Below, piece after piece: positions 36,967 to 46,185 of a stretch of DNA of 64,000 bases. The translations under genes were made by a program, and so were the position numbers. This DNA comes from Entonaema liquescens (taxonomy: Eukaryota; Ascomycota; Sordariomycetes; Xylariales; Xylariaceae). The notes beneath the pieces are model-generated. The model made no database searches. It was given only the letters and a program-made list of their open reading frames with translations, and was not told the DNA's origin. The DNA lies in NCBI GenBank assembly GCA_902805475.1, contig CADCSX010000008.1, positions 2,430,444-2,494,443 of the forward strand, written 5' to 3'. Every line of letters begins with the position of its first letter. Positions within the stretch are counted from its first letter, which is position 1.

Positions 36967-37551
36967 ATGAGCACCGCTATCAAGCAAGTTAAACTGATTC
37001 ACAAGCATATCTTGGACGGTTTGTTTACAGTTGCCGGTATTCCAAAGGAAAGATACGCAGGGTTACTTCTGCGGTAGACCAATTCGATAAAGCACTCTAG
37101 GACGAGGTTGGGATCCGAGTCGGCGAACATGTCAGGCGTAGCGGTAGCATGCGTAAACAATTGTCATTCTCAAAGCCAACCTAGGTTAGAACTTTGCACA
37201 GATGCAAATGTGCAAGCAGGACTTGATAGGGGTCTCCTAATCTCCTATTTGGAGGGTATGGATGTTGGCTCGAAGCTTTGCTCGCTACTCTGGGCTGATA
37301 TACGAGGCTATCCACACGGGCACAACCTGCCCGATCAGCCTGCCACGGGTCGATCTAATCAGGTTGACAGCATTGCAGCGGGCGGAGGTTATAATCTGCT
37401 CGCCGGTATTTGTAGCAAGCAATATATCCCGTGTTTTGGAGGTGACGGATACGATGGACTTCTCGAGCGCATGGCGGTGACCTACCGGCCCTGGAACTCC
37501 GGCATCCAAGCAGATTTCTTCACTAATGCGAAACCGAAATTGCCTTCATAG
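36967..37551 (+). CDS. Hypothetical protein, weakly supported
   Basis: A frame opening at ATG 36967 (MSTAIKQVKLIHKHILDGLF) stops at TAG after 36 codons. If a very short 34-base intron (GTAGAC to CTCTAG, near 37074-37107) is removed, it joins the frame 37108-37551, which ends NAKPKLPS. The combined product would be about 180 residues with several Cys and the segment CFGGDGYDGLLERMAVTYRP. I do not recognise the family. The intron is shorter than most fungal introns and no second copy is visible, so this may equally be a decayed gene or chance. Confidence 0.22.
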
Positions 37552-37899
37552 TTCAAAGCCCCCGCAGTTGCACCACCTCTAGATAACTTAATGGCTTTAC
37601 ATTACCTTCGGCTAACGAGACACGAGTAGGCTAGTATAGCTGGTTGGGAAAATATACCGGTCAACCTTTTACGATATTTATACAAACGTAGCCTACTTAG
37701 TCAAAGGCTAATACATATAACCCCACCACCCCAAAAAGGGGTCGAGATGATTCAAACGTTGAGCATCTTTTGCAAACAACCGAACAGACACACCGAACCT
37801 TAGCTAAAAGCAGCAGCTCCCCTAATTCGGTGCATGCACGCTTAATCTAATAGTCAATGTACATGTACTACATAGTATGTAACATACATGCACCAACCT

Positions 37900-38175
37900 G
37901 CGTTTTACATGCGGGTTCTTCACATGGAACTTAGATAGCACCTCGAGGACTGTATCACCCCCCTTTGAAACGGCCGAGAAGGTGGGTAAGCTATATCGAA
38001 CGTTTTGCGAGAAATGACCTCATTGATCACACGAGCAAAGCATGCAGTAGCAACTTTATATTCTTCCTTGGGTCTCTTCAATGCGTGATGAACCCATTTT
38101 AATAACCGAGCCGGGATCAACATATGGCTGATGCGCCTCACAATCTCAGGATCGCAAACCCAGTTAGCTCACGGA
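37900..38175 (-). pseudogene. Coding relic, family not recognised
   Basis: Read on the minus strand, codons from about 38165 downward give NWVCDPEIVRRISHMLIPAR and continue KWVHHALKRPKEEYKVATAC to a Pro/Arg segment near 37980. There the frame breaks at a run of six C (read on +), and the next frame continues GDTVLEVLSKFHVKNPH. The composition looks protein-coding and the break is again a one-base gap in a homopolymer. No start, no clear end and no family are visible, so it is best treated as a fragment. Confidence 0.3.
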
Positions 38176-38821
38176 TATCTTTGGATATATTACAGCGTGT
38201 ATAACACCTCGCGTCCGAACTCATAGATGCTTCTCATCTCATCGCGAGACGCATCTCTCCGAAAATGAACTACTTTTCAAGGAATGTATACGTATGAGCT
38301 AGAGCGGGATCTGATCCGCTTACAAGTCAGGAATACTACCACTTTCGGCAATTCTGCTTTTATAGCAAGTGGCTAGTTAGGTAGTCTTTAGACACTTACC
38401 CTAGAATCAAAGCTACCACTGCGCGCTTGAGCCTACTTTATCTAACTTTTGGTTCACACGGTTACTTTGCCAGGTCGTGACATCAATAAAATTGCGATGA
38501 GTAACGTAGACATTCGTCAAATAAGAACGTCCTAACTCGTTACATTCCCAAGTCAAACATCCTACTGAAAAAAAAAATAACCCTATGGTACCAACGTGGG
38601 AAGTACCATCAACGCCATGCCATGCCATGCCATGCTTTGTCATGCTTCGCTACGCCGTGCTATGCTACAATATACCATGCAGAACCATGCCTAGGTATGC
38701 AACTATGCAGCTATGTACTGATATCTCTCGTATGCCAGCAAAGAAAAGGATGAATAAAACCTGACTTGATACGCTTTTCACAATGCATTCGAACCACTCC
38801 CAGGTGAGTCGGTGCTGCCTG
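38176..38821. other. Intergenic region with a pentamer repeat, no supported gene
   Basis: About 0.65 kb with no supported frame. At 38614-38636 the pentamer GCCAT is repeated four times, followed by diverged CATGC words up to about 38700. A segment at 38305-38350 has weak tRNA-like character on the minus strand (listed among rejected items). The 3' end of the next minus-strand gene lies at 38822. Confidence 0.5.
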
Positions 38822-39986
38822 CTATTCGGTGTCTGCTGCCAGCGCTATCGTGCCGTCCTTACTGATCACCTTGCCGCGGTCCCACTCCCTTAAACCACCG
38901 GCTTTGGTCCATTGCACGTCGCTCTCGTCCTTATTGTCACCCTTTTCCCACTTCTTGATCTGCTCTTCAGTAAAGCCTGCAGACCGCAATCTATCCGCTC
39001 CTTGCTGTTTCCATTTTTGTCTATCGCGAAACGCTTCTACCGCATTGTCCCAGTCGTCTCCGTCTTCCTGTTCGGGCGTGACGTCTTTAGCTGGATCGTA
39101 ATCGAGGGCGAAACGGTCGTCAATTCCGGACGTGGCGGCGTTAGCTCCGCGTCCTCGCCGATGAACAGCCGACTTATTAGCTGGTGCAGGGCCAATAACA
39201 TCGTCTAGAGGGTCCGAATCAGACGAGTCTTGGGAAGATTGACGCCGCGCGCGCCTTGCGGTCCTTGGTTGGTGGTGGCTTTCGTGCCGCGGCGATCGGT
39301 CCTCATACCCGCGCCGGTGAGAATTAGACGAAGATGGACCATCGTCTCGTCTCCTTTCATCCCCGCGATGGGTACGATGGGAACTTCTATCACGTTCTCT
39401 TGGCAGGCCATCCCGGCTCTTTTCCCTTCCCACTTTCCTATCGCCTTCAGCATAAGTCGCTACTGGATCCGAAGTATAGCTGGTAGACGTCTCAGCCTTT
39501 TCAGTCCTACGCCTCTTAGACGACCCTCCTAGAATAGCAGCGATGTCACCTAGCATTCGCTTCCGCGTGTCGCTAGGACCGGGTTTGGTCTTGCGTAGTC
39601 TCCGCTCTTCTTCCTTTCGCTTCTTATCTTCCGCATCTTCCAGGTCGCGAAGTTTCGCCTTAGACTCGGCGCTTTCTTTAGCAAGAAGGGCTCGATTATG
39701 GCTATTCGTGTCACGAATGATGTTGTTGAGGAATCGGGTATTGGGCTTAGGTTGATTTGCAGGACGCCTGGAAGGGGCAACCGTTAGCAATTTGAGGTCA
39801 AGGATAGAGAAGACGAAGGGGCAGAGACTGGTGACACGACAGTGAGTTCATGCATGGGCTAGGCGCTTACTTGTTAGATTTGAATGCATCTAGACCCATC
39901 GCAGAGTATTTAAGAGAGCAGTCCTGAGCTTCCTTGACCAGAAGCTCGGCAACTTGGTCGTCCGTTAGCAGGTCGTCGGGAGGCAT
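38822..39986 (-). CDS. Basic nuclear coiled-coil protein, similar to fungal pre-mRNA-splicing factor 38B entries
   Basis: Two exons, 39986-39871 and 39767-38822 (intron 103 bases), give 353 residues. Exon 1 encodes MPPDDLLTDDQVAELLVKEA followed by LKYSAMGLDAF; exon 2 begins RPANQPKPNTRFLNNIIRDT and NSHNRALLAKESAESKAKL. A Lys/Glu/Arg helix follows (EDKKRKEEERRLRKTK), then KRMLGDIAAILGG with SKRRRTEK (a nuclear localisation signal), a long RS/RD/H-rich low-complexity stretch, and a conserved C-terminal block: DDWDNAVEAFRDRQKWKQQG and AGFTEEQIKKWEKG, ending with a WDRGK motif. The exon-1 and C-terminal blocks are well conserved in filamentous fungi, where the product is usually named a splicing factor 38B homologue. 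A direct splicing role is inference from that naming and the RS-like composition. It is divergent from the next gene. Confidence 0.7.
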
Positions 39987-40511
39987 TTTCAATTGTTTAG
40001 AGAAATATACGAGGAAGCAGTAACAGGACCAAGTTGAACATTAGAAAGGTTCATGGGATCCGTCGGAATCAACGCAAGAGACGCTAGTCAGCGGGGTGAA
40101 TGTTCATAGTTAAATGGATAGCATACGAAGTACAGGCAGACAAGTGGGTCCAGCTCTCCGTCAATTAAGGAACTTGCCAGCGCGCCAGATTTCCAGAAAA
40201 AGAATTAAGCGCCATGCATGACCTGCAGGTCTAACACGTTTAGCCATCTTCTCTTATCGATTAGTTACAGGGTCTTGCAACATCGTATGCCAAGCATCTC
40301 TCCACATTTCCCTTCTCGGACAAAAGTAAATAGACGAGACGACGTCTTATGTGTCGAAGTCAATTTGAATTACCACAAACCGAAGGAACAAAGGATTTAA
40401 AAGAAACCAAATAAGTGATCATACAGGAGGAACCTATACTTTCACTCCTGTTTAACTACAGTTTCCGAGCTGGTCTACCGAAAGGGACACGCGATAAATC
40501 CATTCACCACT
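39987..40511. promoter_or_regulatory. Shared divergent promoter region
   Basis: The 525 bases between the divergent starts at 39986 (-) and 40512 (+) must hold both promoters. I see no clear TATA box or known regulator site. The plus gene start is preceded by a pyrimidine/A-rich leader (ccattcaccact). Confidence 0.4.
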
Positions 40512-41366
40512 ATGGCGTCTCCTGCCGAGGATGTCTTGGCTAAACTGCGGACACTCAGTGCCGAACAGGACATCACCATCTTGAAGCTCAGCGAACCTAT
40601 ATCGGCTGCGGTTACGCAGCTACAGGATGCCCATCAGCGGACATCTGACGTCTCTAACTCGTCTCTTGACGCAACCACACCATCTTCTCTCGAGGCAGAT
40701 CTAACACACTACCGGGAACTATTCGCCAAGTTGCGGTTTAGCTATGTAGAGCAAGTCTCCAAAGAGAAGTTTATACGCGCCATCGTGGGCGACCCGCCTC
40801 TGATCGTTAGCCCCCAAGAAAATCTAGATCTCGAAAAGGAGAACCTAGAGGCAAAGGCAACCCTGAAAGCCTTGAAGACCGAGGTCGCAGCCATGGTCAC
40901 AGAACTAGAGGAGAAAGCAAGGGACCTGAGCCAAAAGTATGAGAAAATCAAGGTCGAGACGGTCAAGCTAGAAGAGCTTCCGCGCAAGATTGAAGACCTC
41001 GAGAACGCGGTCGCGGAGTTAAAGAAAGCACAGAAAACAGGATCCAATCCCAATCCCGAGCTGAACTTACCTCTGGCCAAAACTTTAGACCTGGTCGAAT
41101 CAAAAAAGCGACGAAAGGCCGAACTAGATAGGCAACTGGAACAATTGCAGAGCCAGGTACCGAGGAAAAAGAAGGAATTGGATCGATTGCAGGCTGAGCT
41201 ACAGCCCCTCGAGACAAAGAGACAGAATAGCAGGTCCGCCGCAAAAGAAGCAAGGAGGCGGAAAGAGGCAGCTCTCGGTGGCGTCCAAGATGATCTAGAG
41301 GAGCGTGGACGCTGGTTTAGGTCTGCAGAAACAGGTTTGAAGCAAGTACTGGAGTTAGAGAGCTAG
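40512..41366 (+). CDS. Coiled-coil protein, probable inner-kinetochore CENP-K/Sim4-like subunit
   Basis: A single uninterrupted exon encodes 284 residues, close to human CENP-K and fission-yeast Sim4 in length. The N-terminal third has DVLAKLRTLSAEQDITILKL and a conserved central signature YRELFAKLRFSYVEQVSKEK directly followed by FIRAIVGDPPLIVSPQEN. From about residue 105 to 260 the protein is almost continuous heptad-like helix rich in Lys, Glu and Leu, with one Pro/Asn break near residue 190. The FSYxEQxxKEKFxRAI element is what made me choose CENP-K/Sim4; other coiled-coil kinetochore subunits such as Fta4 are alternatives I cannot exclude without a profile search. Such proteins act in the constitutive centromere network. 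No intron, no frame break. Confidence 0.55.
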   Translation: MASPAEDVLAKLRTLSAEQDITILKLSEPISAAVTQLQDAHQRTSDVSNSSLDATTPSSLEADLTHYRELFAKLRFSYVEQVSKEKFIRAIVGDPPLIVSPQENLDLEKENLEAKATLKALKTEVAAMVTELEEKARDLSQKYEKIKVETVKLEELPRKIEDLENAVAELKKAQKTGSNPNPELNLPLAKTLDLVESKKRRKAELDRQLEQLQSQVPRKKKELDRLQAELQPLETKRQNSRSAAKEARRRKEAALGGVQDDLEERGRWFRSAETGLKQVLELES

Positions 41367-42186
41367 AGTATCGTCATGATTCTTCTCGTTGGCGTCCAGC
41401 ATTTTAAGGTGACAAATTCTAGCATGGGGTGACGTATATTAGATGGCTTTATAATCTTGAGATCGCGGGCGATCTTAACAGTTTATAAAACAAAATTTGT
41501 CGTAACGTACCTGCTGCCAAATTACGATATTAAATATACTAAAACGAAACCCCAGATGATAGGTCTACTGGCGATGAAGGTGTCGAACATGGATACCGTC
41601 ACGCGCGTTCGGAAGCGGTTTGCTCGAAGCTGGATTGCAGGCAGTATTCACGTATCTATGGGTTTATCCGTAGACTGTTGATAGAACGTCCTAATATGCG
41701 GCAGCAAGCTGGAATCATAGCTGTAGCTCCAGCAGGGCCACGCTACCTGTCGTTATCAATATTTGATCCGATAGATACAGCACACAACTCAGGGAATGCA
41801 AGGTTCTGTTCGGATCAAATCTATTATTGTTCCCCTCGAAGTTATGCTACTCTAGTCTACGGGACGAGAGTACCATAGGAAATAGGGATGGAATCCTTTA
41901 TCCGCTCCCGAGAACACCACAAGCCGTCCCTAGACGGAAAGAAATAGGAGCGCATCCCAAATACGCACCATGATTGACCTGGATAATCTAGAGTAGATCC
42001 TGCGAGATGGATATGGACAGCATTCGCGGGTTACGTAAGTGGATGGTACCTACCGGATGTGTCTGGAGGGGATTACATAATCGTGTCGTCTCAGCATGGA
42101 TATTCAACCTTAGTTCAACGTCGTTCCACCTCGCCTCCGATTACTTCAACAACGATAACTTCATTAATAATATAAATACATCTAAT
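41367..42186. other. Intergenic region, no supported gene
   Basis: About 0.8 kb marking the change from conserved genes to accessory sequence. Small frames at 41457-41878 have no protein character. The plus-strand frame that contains the downstream pseudogene is open from 42007, but the first 60 codons (Asn/Asp-rich) look like leader sequence. Confidence 0.5.
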
Positions 42187-42984
42187 ATGACGGAGTATAT
42201 GACGACACAGCAGATCCGTGAGGCGCTAGACGCCCGCGGAGCCATCGTAGACGAATTTTGTCAGAAGCAGGATGGCGCGAGCGCGGCGGGATTATCTCTT
42301 AACTGGAGAAGGTGTGAAAAGGAGATGAACGAGACTCTTCGGGCTGAGCGTCGCCTAAATCAAGACTTAAAGAAACGTCGCAAAAGCCTCTAGAATTACA
42401 CGACGGCGGCGGAGGAGTTTATTGTTAATAGACGGCCTCAACGTTGCCTAACCCGGGACGATCCAGGTCTCTGGCGACAGCAACGAAGACCTGTACCTAA
42501 AACCAAGAAGCACGTCTGGATCAACCGACCTTGGTTTATGGAGAACATCTAGGAGTCCCTAGCATTTAGAATCAATAGGGATCTCTACCGCGATGCCATT
42601 GACACCATCGAAGAGAAATTTATGGACGAGGCAAGGATGAGGGTGTATTTTAGGGAGACCGAGGATCTAGAAGGGACCGTCGAATACCTGAAGATCCAAC
42701 TGAGCAATGTTCTCAGCAAACGAAAGGCAGAGCAGGAGGCGGCGAGAGAGGAAATTGATGGGCTCGGCCGATTTATGGAATTGTCCAGGGGCATGTTTCC
42801 CGACTTATCTGACGACGAGGATGATGATGACGATGATGATGATGATGATGATGATGAAATAGGAAACAACGACGGTAATGATCAAACTAACGTTGCTGAC
42901 CCAGAAGAGGACCCTAATGATACACTCGATACGTACGACTCCCCCTTTTCGGCTGGAGCGAAGGTCATATTATGGTGGTGTTGA
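42187..42984 (+). pseudogene. Broken orphan gene with two in-frame TAG codons
   Basis: Starting at ATG 42187 (MTEYMTTQQIREALDARGA) the same reading frame runs to TGA at 42982-42984. It is interrupted by TAG at 42391-42393 and TAG at 42550-42552, with no frame change. Between and after the stops the sequence remains protein-like: a basic helical segment, a Trp/Pro segment (KTKKHVWINRPWFMENI), a coiled-coil part (DEARMRVYFRETEDLEG) and a run of 12 Asp in a very acidic stretch. Each TAG could come from CAG by one C-to-T change, a CpA-to-TpA context typical of repeat-induced point mutation. The original would have been about 265 residues. Its coiled-coil plus acidic build resembles the three orphan genes downstream in style, but I see no sequence identity. 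Confidence 0.55.
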
Positions 42985-43174
42985 ATGACTTAAGACATAG
43001 GTATGCTTTAGATTGAAAACGTCGCTCTGCTTACTTTAGCCTATAATTTCGCCTACTGGCTTTGTCGTTTCCTCGCAAAGTAGAGTAGATAGCTTCATAC
43101 GACGTGGTGAAGAGTAGGTAGATACTAATATAATCTTAACTCCACCTATCTCTATGATGGAACGGTCCCTACTG
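42985..43174. other. Short non-coding stretch
   Basis: Nothing recognisable between the broken orphan gene and the coding relic on the other strand. Confidence 0.4.
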
Positions 43175-43510
43175 TTATAAAAGTGTGCTATGGGCCCTTC
43201 GTCTCTGCGTAGATGTCGCGTGATTAAGACGACATTGCCTCTCGAGATAAACCAAGTTGACTAGCTCTTTGACATATCCCTGTGGCTTCTTCATTCCCCT
43301 CGAAGCAGTACGAGTAGGCTCTGAACCCTCCCTATTGATTATCCCGGCTATCCACCACTGGTCAATCCATTCATCTTCAGTGGGCCAAGCAGTTATTGCG
43401 TCAAAAATCGGGTTTGTTTCTAATCTCTATTCTCGTACTCGTAACTCCGCTACTACGGCGCGTGCCGTCTTTCAGGTGCCAGCAATACCGAGCGGAAGCG
43501 CGGCCGCTAG
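43175..43510 (-). pseudogene. Minus-strand coding relic, unknown family
   Basis: On the minus strand a protein-like frame ends at TAA 43177-43175 with the tail STQRRRAHSTLL. Its body includes AITAWPTEDEWIDQWWIAGI, NREGSEPTRTASRGMKKPQG and YVKELVNLVYLERQCRLNHA. Upstream, another frame reads SSGRASARYCWHLKDGTR and joins the first only if one T is removed near 43410-43416 (here an extra base, unlike the gaps elsewhere). A plausible acceptor lies at about 43510-43512. The Trp-rich WIDQWW element is distinctive but I cannot name the family. It is probably a decayed 3' exon. Confidence 0.3.
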
Positions 43511-44419
43511 AAGTTAACTACCATTCATTCTAGACTGCTTGACGATCTAGAAACATGGATACTAGAGCACTGCCACATATCTACCTAGGTAGAACTTAAC
43601 CATCGCTCATATACGTCTTCAACAGCCGTAGGAGTGGCCAATAGGCTATGACGTCTCAACTCTAGTAAAGTCCCGAGCGCTTTATCTACGAGTTCATTTA
43701 GGAGACTGCAGACATAACAAAAGTATAATGAGCCAAATGAGAACTAACCCGGACCGTAAGTATCAAGCCACGGCAAAAAGGAAGAAGAGTAAGGAGCAAG
43801 AACGAAGCATTTGTAAAATAAGCGGGTTAGGTTTCGAGCAGGCAAAGTAGATATATATGATTGGCATGGACAGGACGCACCTGCCGGTAACTTGCAGTTA
43901 ACTTCCTTCCCGTCCACCTGCTCTGGTTTCTTCCCTGACCATTTTTCGTTTCCCACCACACATCTTACAACTACCAAAACCACTTCAAACCTCCCAACCT
44001 TTGTCTACAACGTGAATAAAGCCTCTAACAACGTCTATCACGTATCAATACGACATCGTATCTAACACAAGTAAGTTCGTATCCCGTTTTAAACGCGGAG
44101 AAGCGAAGTTAGCACGCGGAAAGACGCTACAAGCTATCGTGAACCATGCTAACGTTCTTTCCATCTTTACTCTAGCAGCCCAAGTGATCCAGCACCTTCC
44201 CTCTATTACCTGCGGCTCCTAGCCTCCTCATACATATTACCTCTCTCATCTTACATCTATCTAATACCCTACGTCTATCTAACCCCATTACACTCCTCAA
44301 ACGCCATCTATACTCTATACCAATATCCATAGCGTCGCCCAAGTACGAAAGTGACTTATATCACCGTTGCACCATAACTAACGTCGCCCCCGCCACTTCT
44401 ACACCTTATTGGCACCGAG
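43511..44419. other. Intergenic region with probable 5' leader of the next gene
   Basis: An exact TACCTAGGTA palindrome lies at 43582-43591. The part from about 43980 to 44400 is pyrimidine-rich (CCTCTATTACC, CTCTCATCTTACATC) like a long fungal leader, and contains one well-formed candidate intron (44071-44175). Confidence 0.5.
44071..44175 (+). other. Candidate 5' untranslated intron of the downstream orphan gene
   Basis: Donor GTAAGT at 44071-44076, branch-like gctaac with its CTAAC at 44149-44153, and acceptor TAG ending at 44175 (or CAG ending at 44178). The flanks are typical pyrimidine-rich leader DNA. Transcript data would be needed to confirm it. Confidence 0.45.
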
Positions 44420-46012
44420 ATGTCTAGCAGCGCCCAGAACCAAGCGGGCGAGAACGACCTCTCCCGCCACCCTTTCACCTACGACAAAGAGATGGTAAAG
44501 GAATGGAAGCAGGTGAAGCTCGTAATCGATATGTATAACGCCATCGACGCGGCTTGGGGCAGTTTTCGCCCCTGCAACTTTCAGACAAGCCACCCCCGAA
44601 TCCATACTGATGGTGACCTCGAGCTCGTAAAGAACGTAAAGTCCGCGGTGGAGTACTGGAAGAGGATCGTTGTCGAGTGCCCTGTGGCTCCTTGGAAGAA
44701 CTTCCAAGATGTGGCTAGCGCCCTAGGCCAAATCACGCCTGGAAAGGCCGTTACGGAAACGAGTTTGTACAAGAACATTCGTGACGATCTCGAGGACATC
44801 ATCAAGAACTGCGAGGGCAAGGAGCCGCAAGACGTCCCATTGGCGTTGGTAAGCCAATGGCCATCAGCCGAGAAGTTGGAGGCGTTAAGAATTTACGGAG
44901 ATGCGAAGATGGGATTCGGGTATCTTCCCGGAAAGATCTTCGGTCGGTTGGCGCAAGCCAAATTAACCCATCTTCTTCACCAGCCCGGCACCCCCGAAGC
45001 CACCCCCGATGACTTCTGGGTCGGCGTAATACAGGGCCGCAGTAACTCGGACGACGACAGCGAAGACGGTCCGGAAAACGAAAACCCTCTCGGCGAATTG
45101 CTTAACCGAGACGTTCAAGAGTTAGCCAAAAATAGCGAATCGGCAACGGAAAACATGCTGGGGGTTGGAGTCTACGCCGTCGATCAGAAGTATCGCGAGG
45201 TAATGCTCCACATGCAGAGCAACTTCAACTCCAAGGTCAATGAAATCATGACCGAAGTCATGGCAACCAAAGACGAAGTCGCAGCTGCCAAAAACGAGGT
45301 TTCCGAGGCGGTAAAGAAGGTGAACACGATGGCGGACGAACTCGCCACGACCAAGAAAGAGCTTGAAACCCTAAAGGGCCATCCTCAGAACGTCGCCGGT
45401 GGCTCCAACTTGACTATGGACGAAGTTCGCGTCCAAGTAATGATAGCCTTCGATTCCTATACAAAGTCCCAGCAGCTGGGCAGCAGTGTGGAGATGCACA
45501 TCGACAACTATCTCGCCTCCGAGAAAGGTAAGAAACTCCTTTCCAACACCGCTACCAGCGATGAAGTCGTCAAAGCCCTCAAAGGCCCCGTCTTAGCGGC
45601 TGTCAAACCAGAGGTGCTGTCATACGTCAAGAGTAAGATGAGTCACTCGTCGTCACACAAGACCCAGGCTACACCAGCACCAAAGCAGCCCCAGGCGCAA
45701 GTTCAGCCGCAGCCGCCCCCCGGAGCGCCCCAGACGCCGAGTGCTAACTCGTGGCACAACATGTTCCCGCCTCTTCAGGGCCAGAGCAGCCCAGATTCAT
45801 CCCACACGTCACTATTTGGACCCCGCGGACGAAAGCGAGGAGACGGGGGAAACTCTCAGGGTCAATCGGATGCGGAGAAGCGCCGCAAGTCGTGAGTAGA
45901 TAAAGCACATAGCTACCAATCTTTCTAATGACGTTGCTCTAGGTCAGGCGAAGGCTGGCACGAAGAGAACGAAGTCGTCGTCGTCGAAGATGAAGATACT
46001 TACGTAGCTTAG
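44420..46012 (+). CDS. Orphan nuclear-type coiled-coil protein (subtelomeric orphan 1)
   Basis: Exons 44420-45891 and 45943-46012, with a 51-base intron (GTGAGT to CTCTAG, branch ctaat), encode 513 residues. The N-terminal ~200 residues look folded and Trp-containing (KEWKQVKLVIDMYNAIDAAW, WPSAEKLEALRIYGDAKMGF). An acidic linker follows (NSDDDSEDGPENEN). A coiled coil spans about residues 270-325 (VNEIMTEVMATKDEVAAAKN onward), then a second folded segment, a Pro/Gln-rich region (AQVQPQPPPGAPQTPS) and a basic nuclear-type tail with GRKRGDGG and EKRRKS. The short last exon adds the acidic end EVVVVEDEDTYVA. I do not recognise any family. Third codon positions are rich in C and G and there is no sign of RIP, so the gene is young or under selection despite lying 18 kb from the telomere. 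Confidence 0.75.
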
Positions 46013-46185
46013 CTTAGCTTAGTCGGGCGAGTTTGAAGTGAGAACTCCAAGGGAGCAGACGAGATAGGAGACGCCGTCACATATAGCAGGCGAATAAATC
46101 AAATCCTTACAATTTATAAGTGACATATAGCACTGGATATCTTCTTAAGCTAACTATCTAGGTACCCATAATGGTCTAGGACAGC
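46013..46185. other. Short convergent spacer
   Basis: 173 bases between convergent 3' ends, beginning with tandem AGCTT units (46007-46022) just after the stop codon. No other signal. Confidence 0.5.

Noticed and set aside
38305..38350. tRNA-Thr-like stretch on the minus strand (GTGGTAG...CTTGTAA)
   Set aside because: Anticodon and acceptor stems do not pair properly and there is no good B box, so a functional tRNA is not supported.
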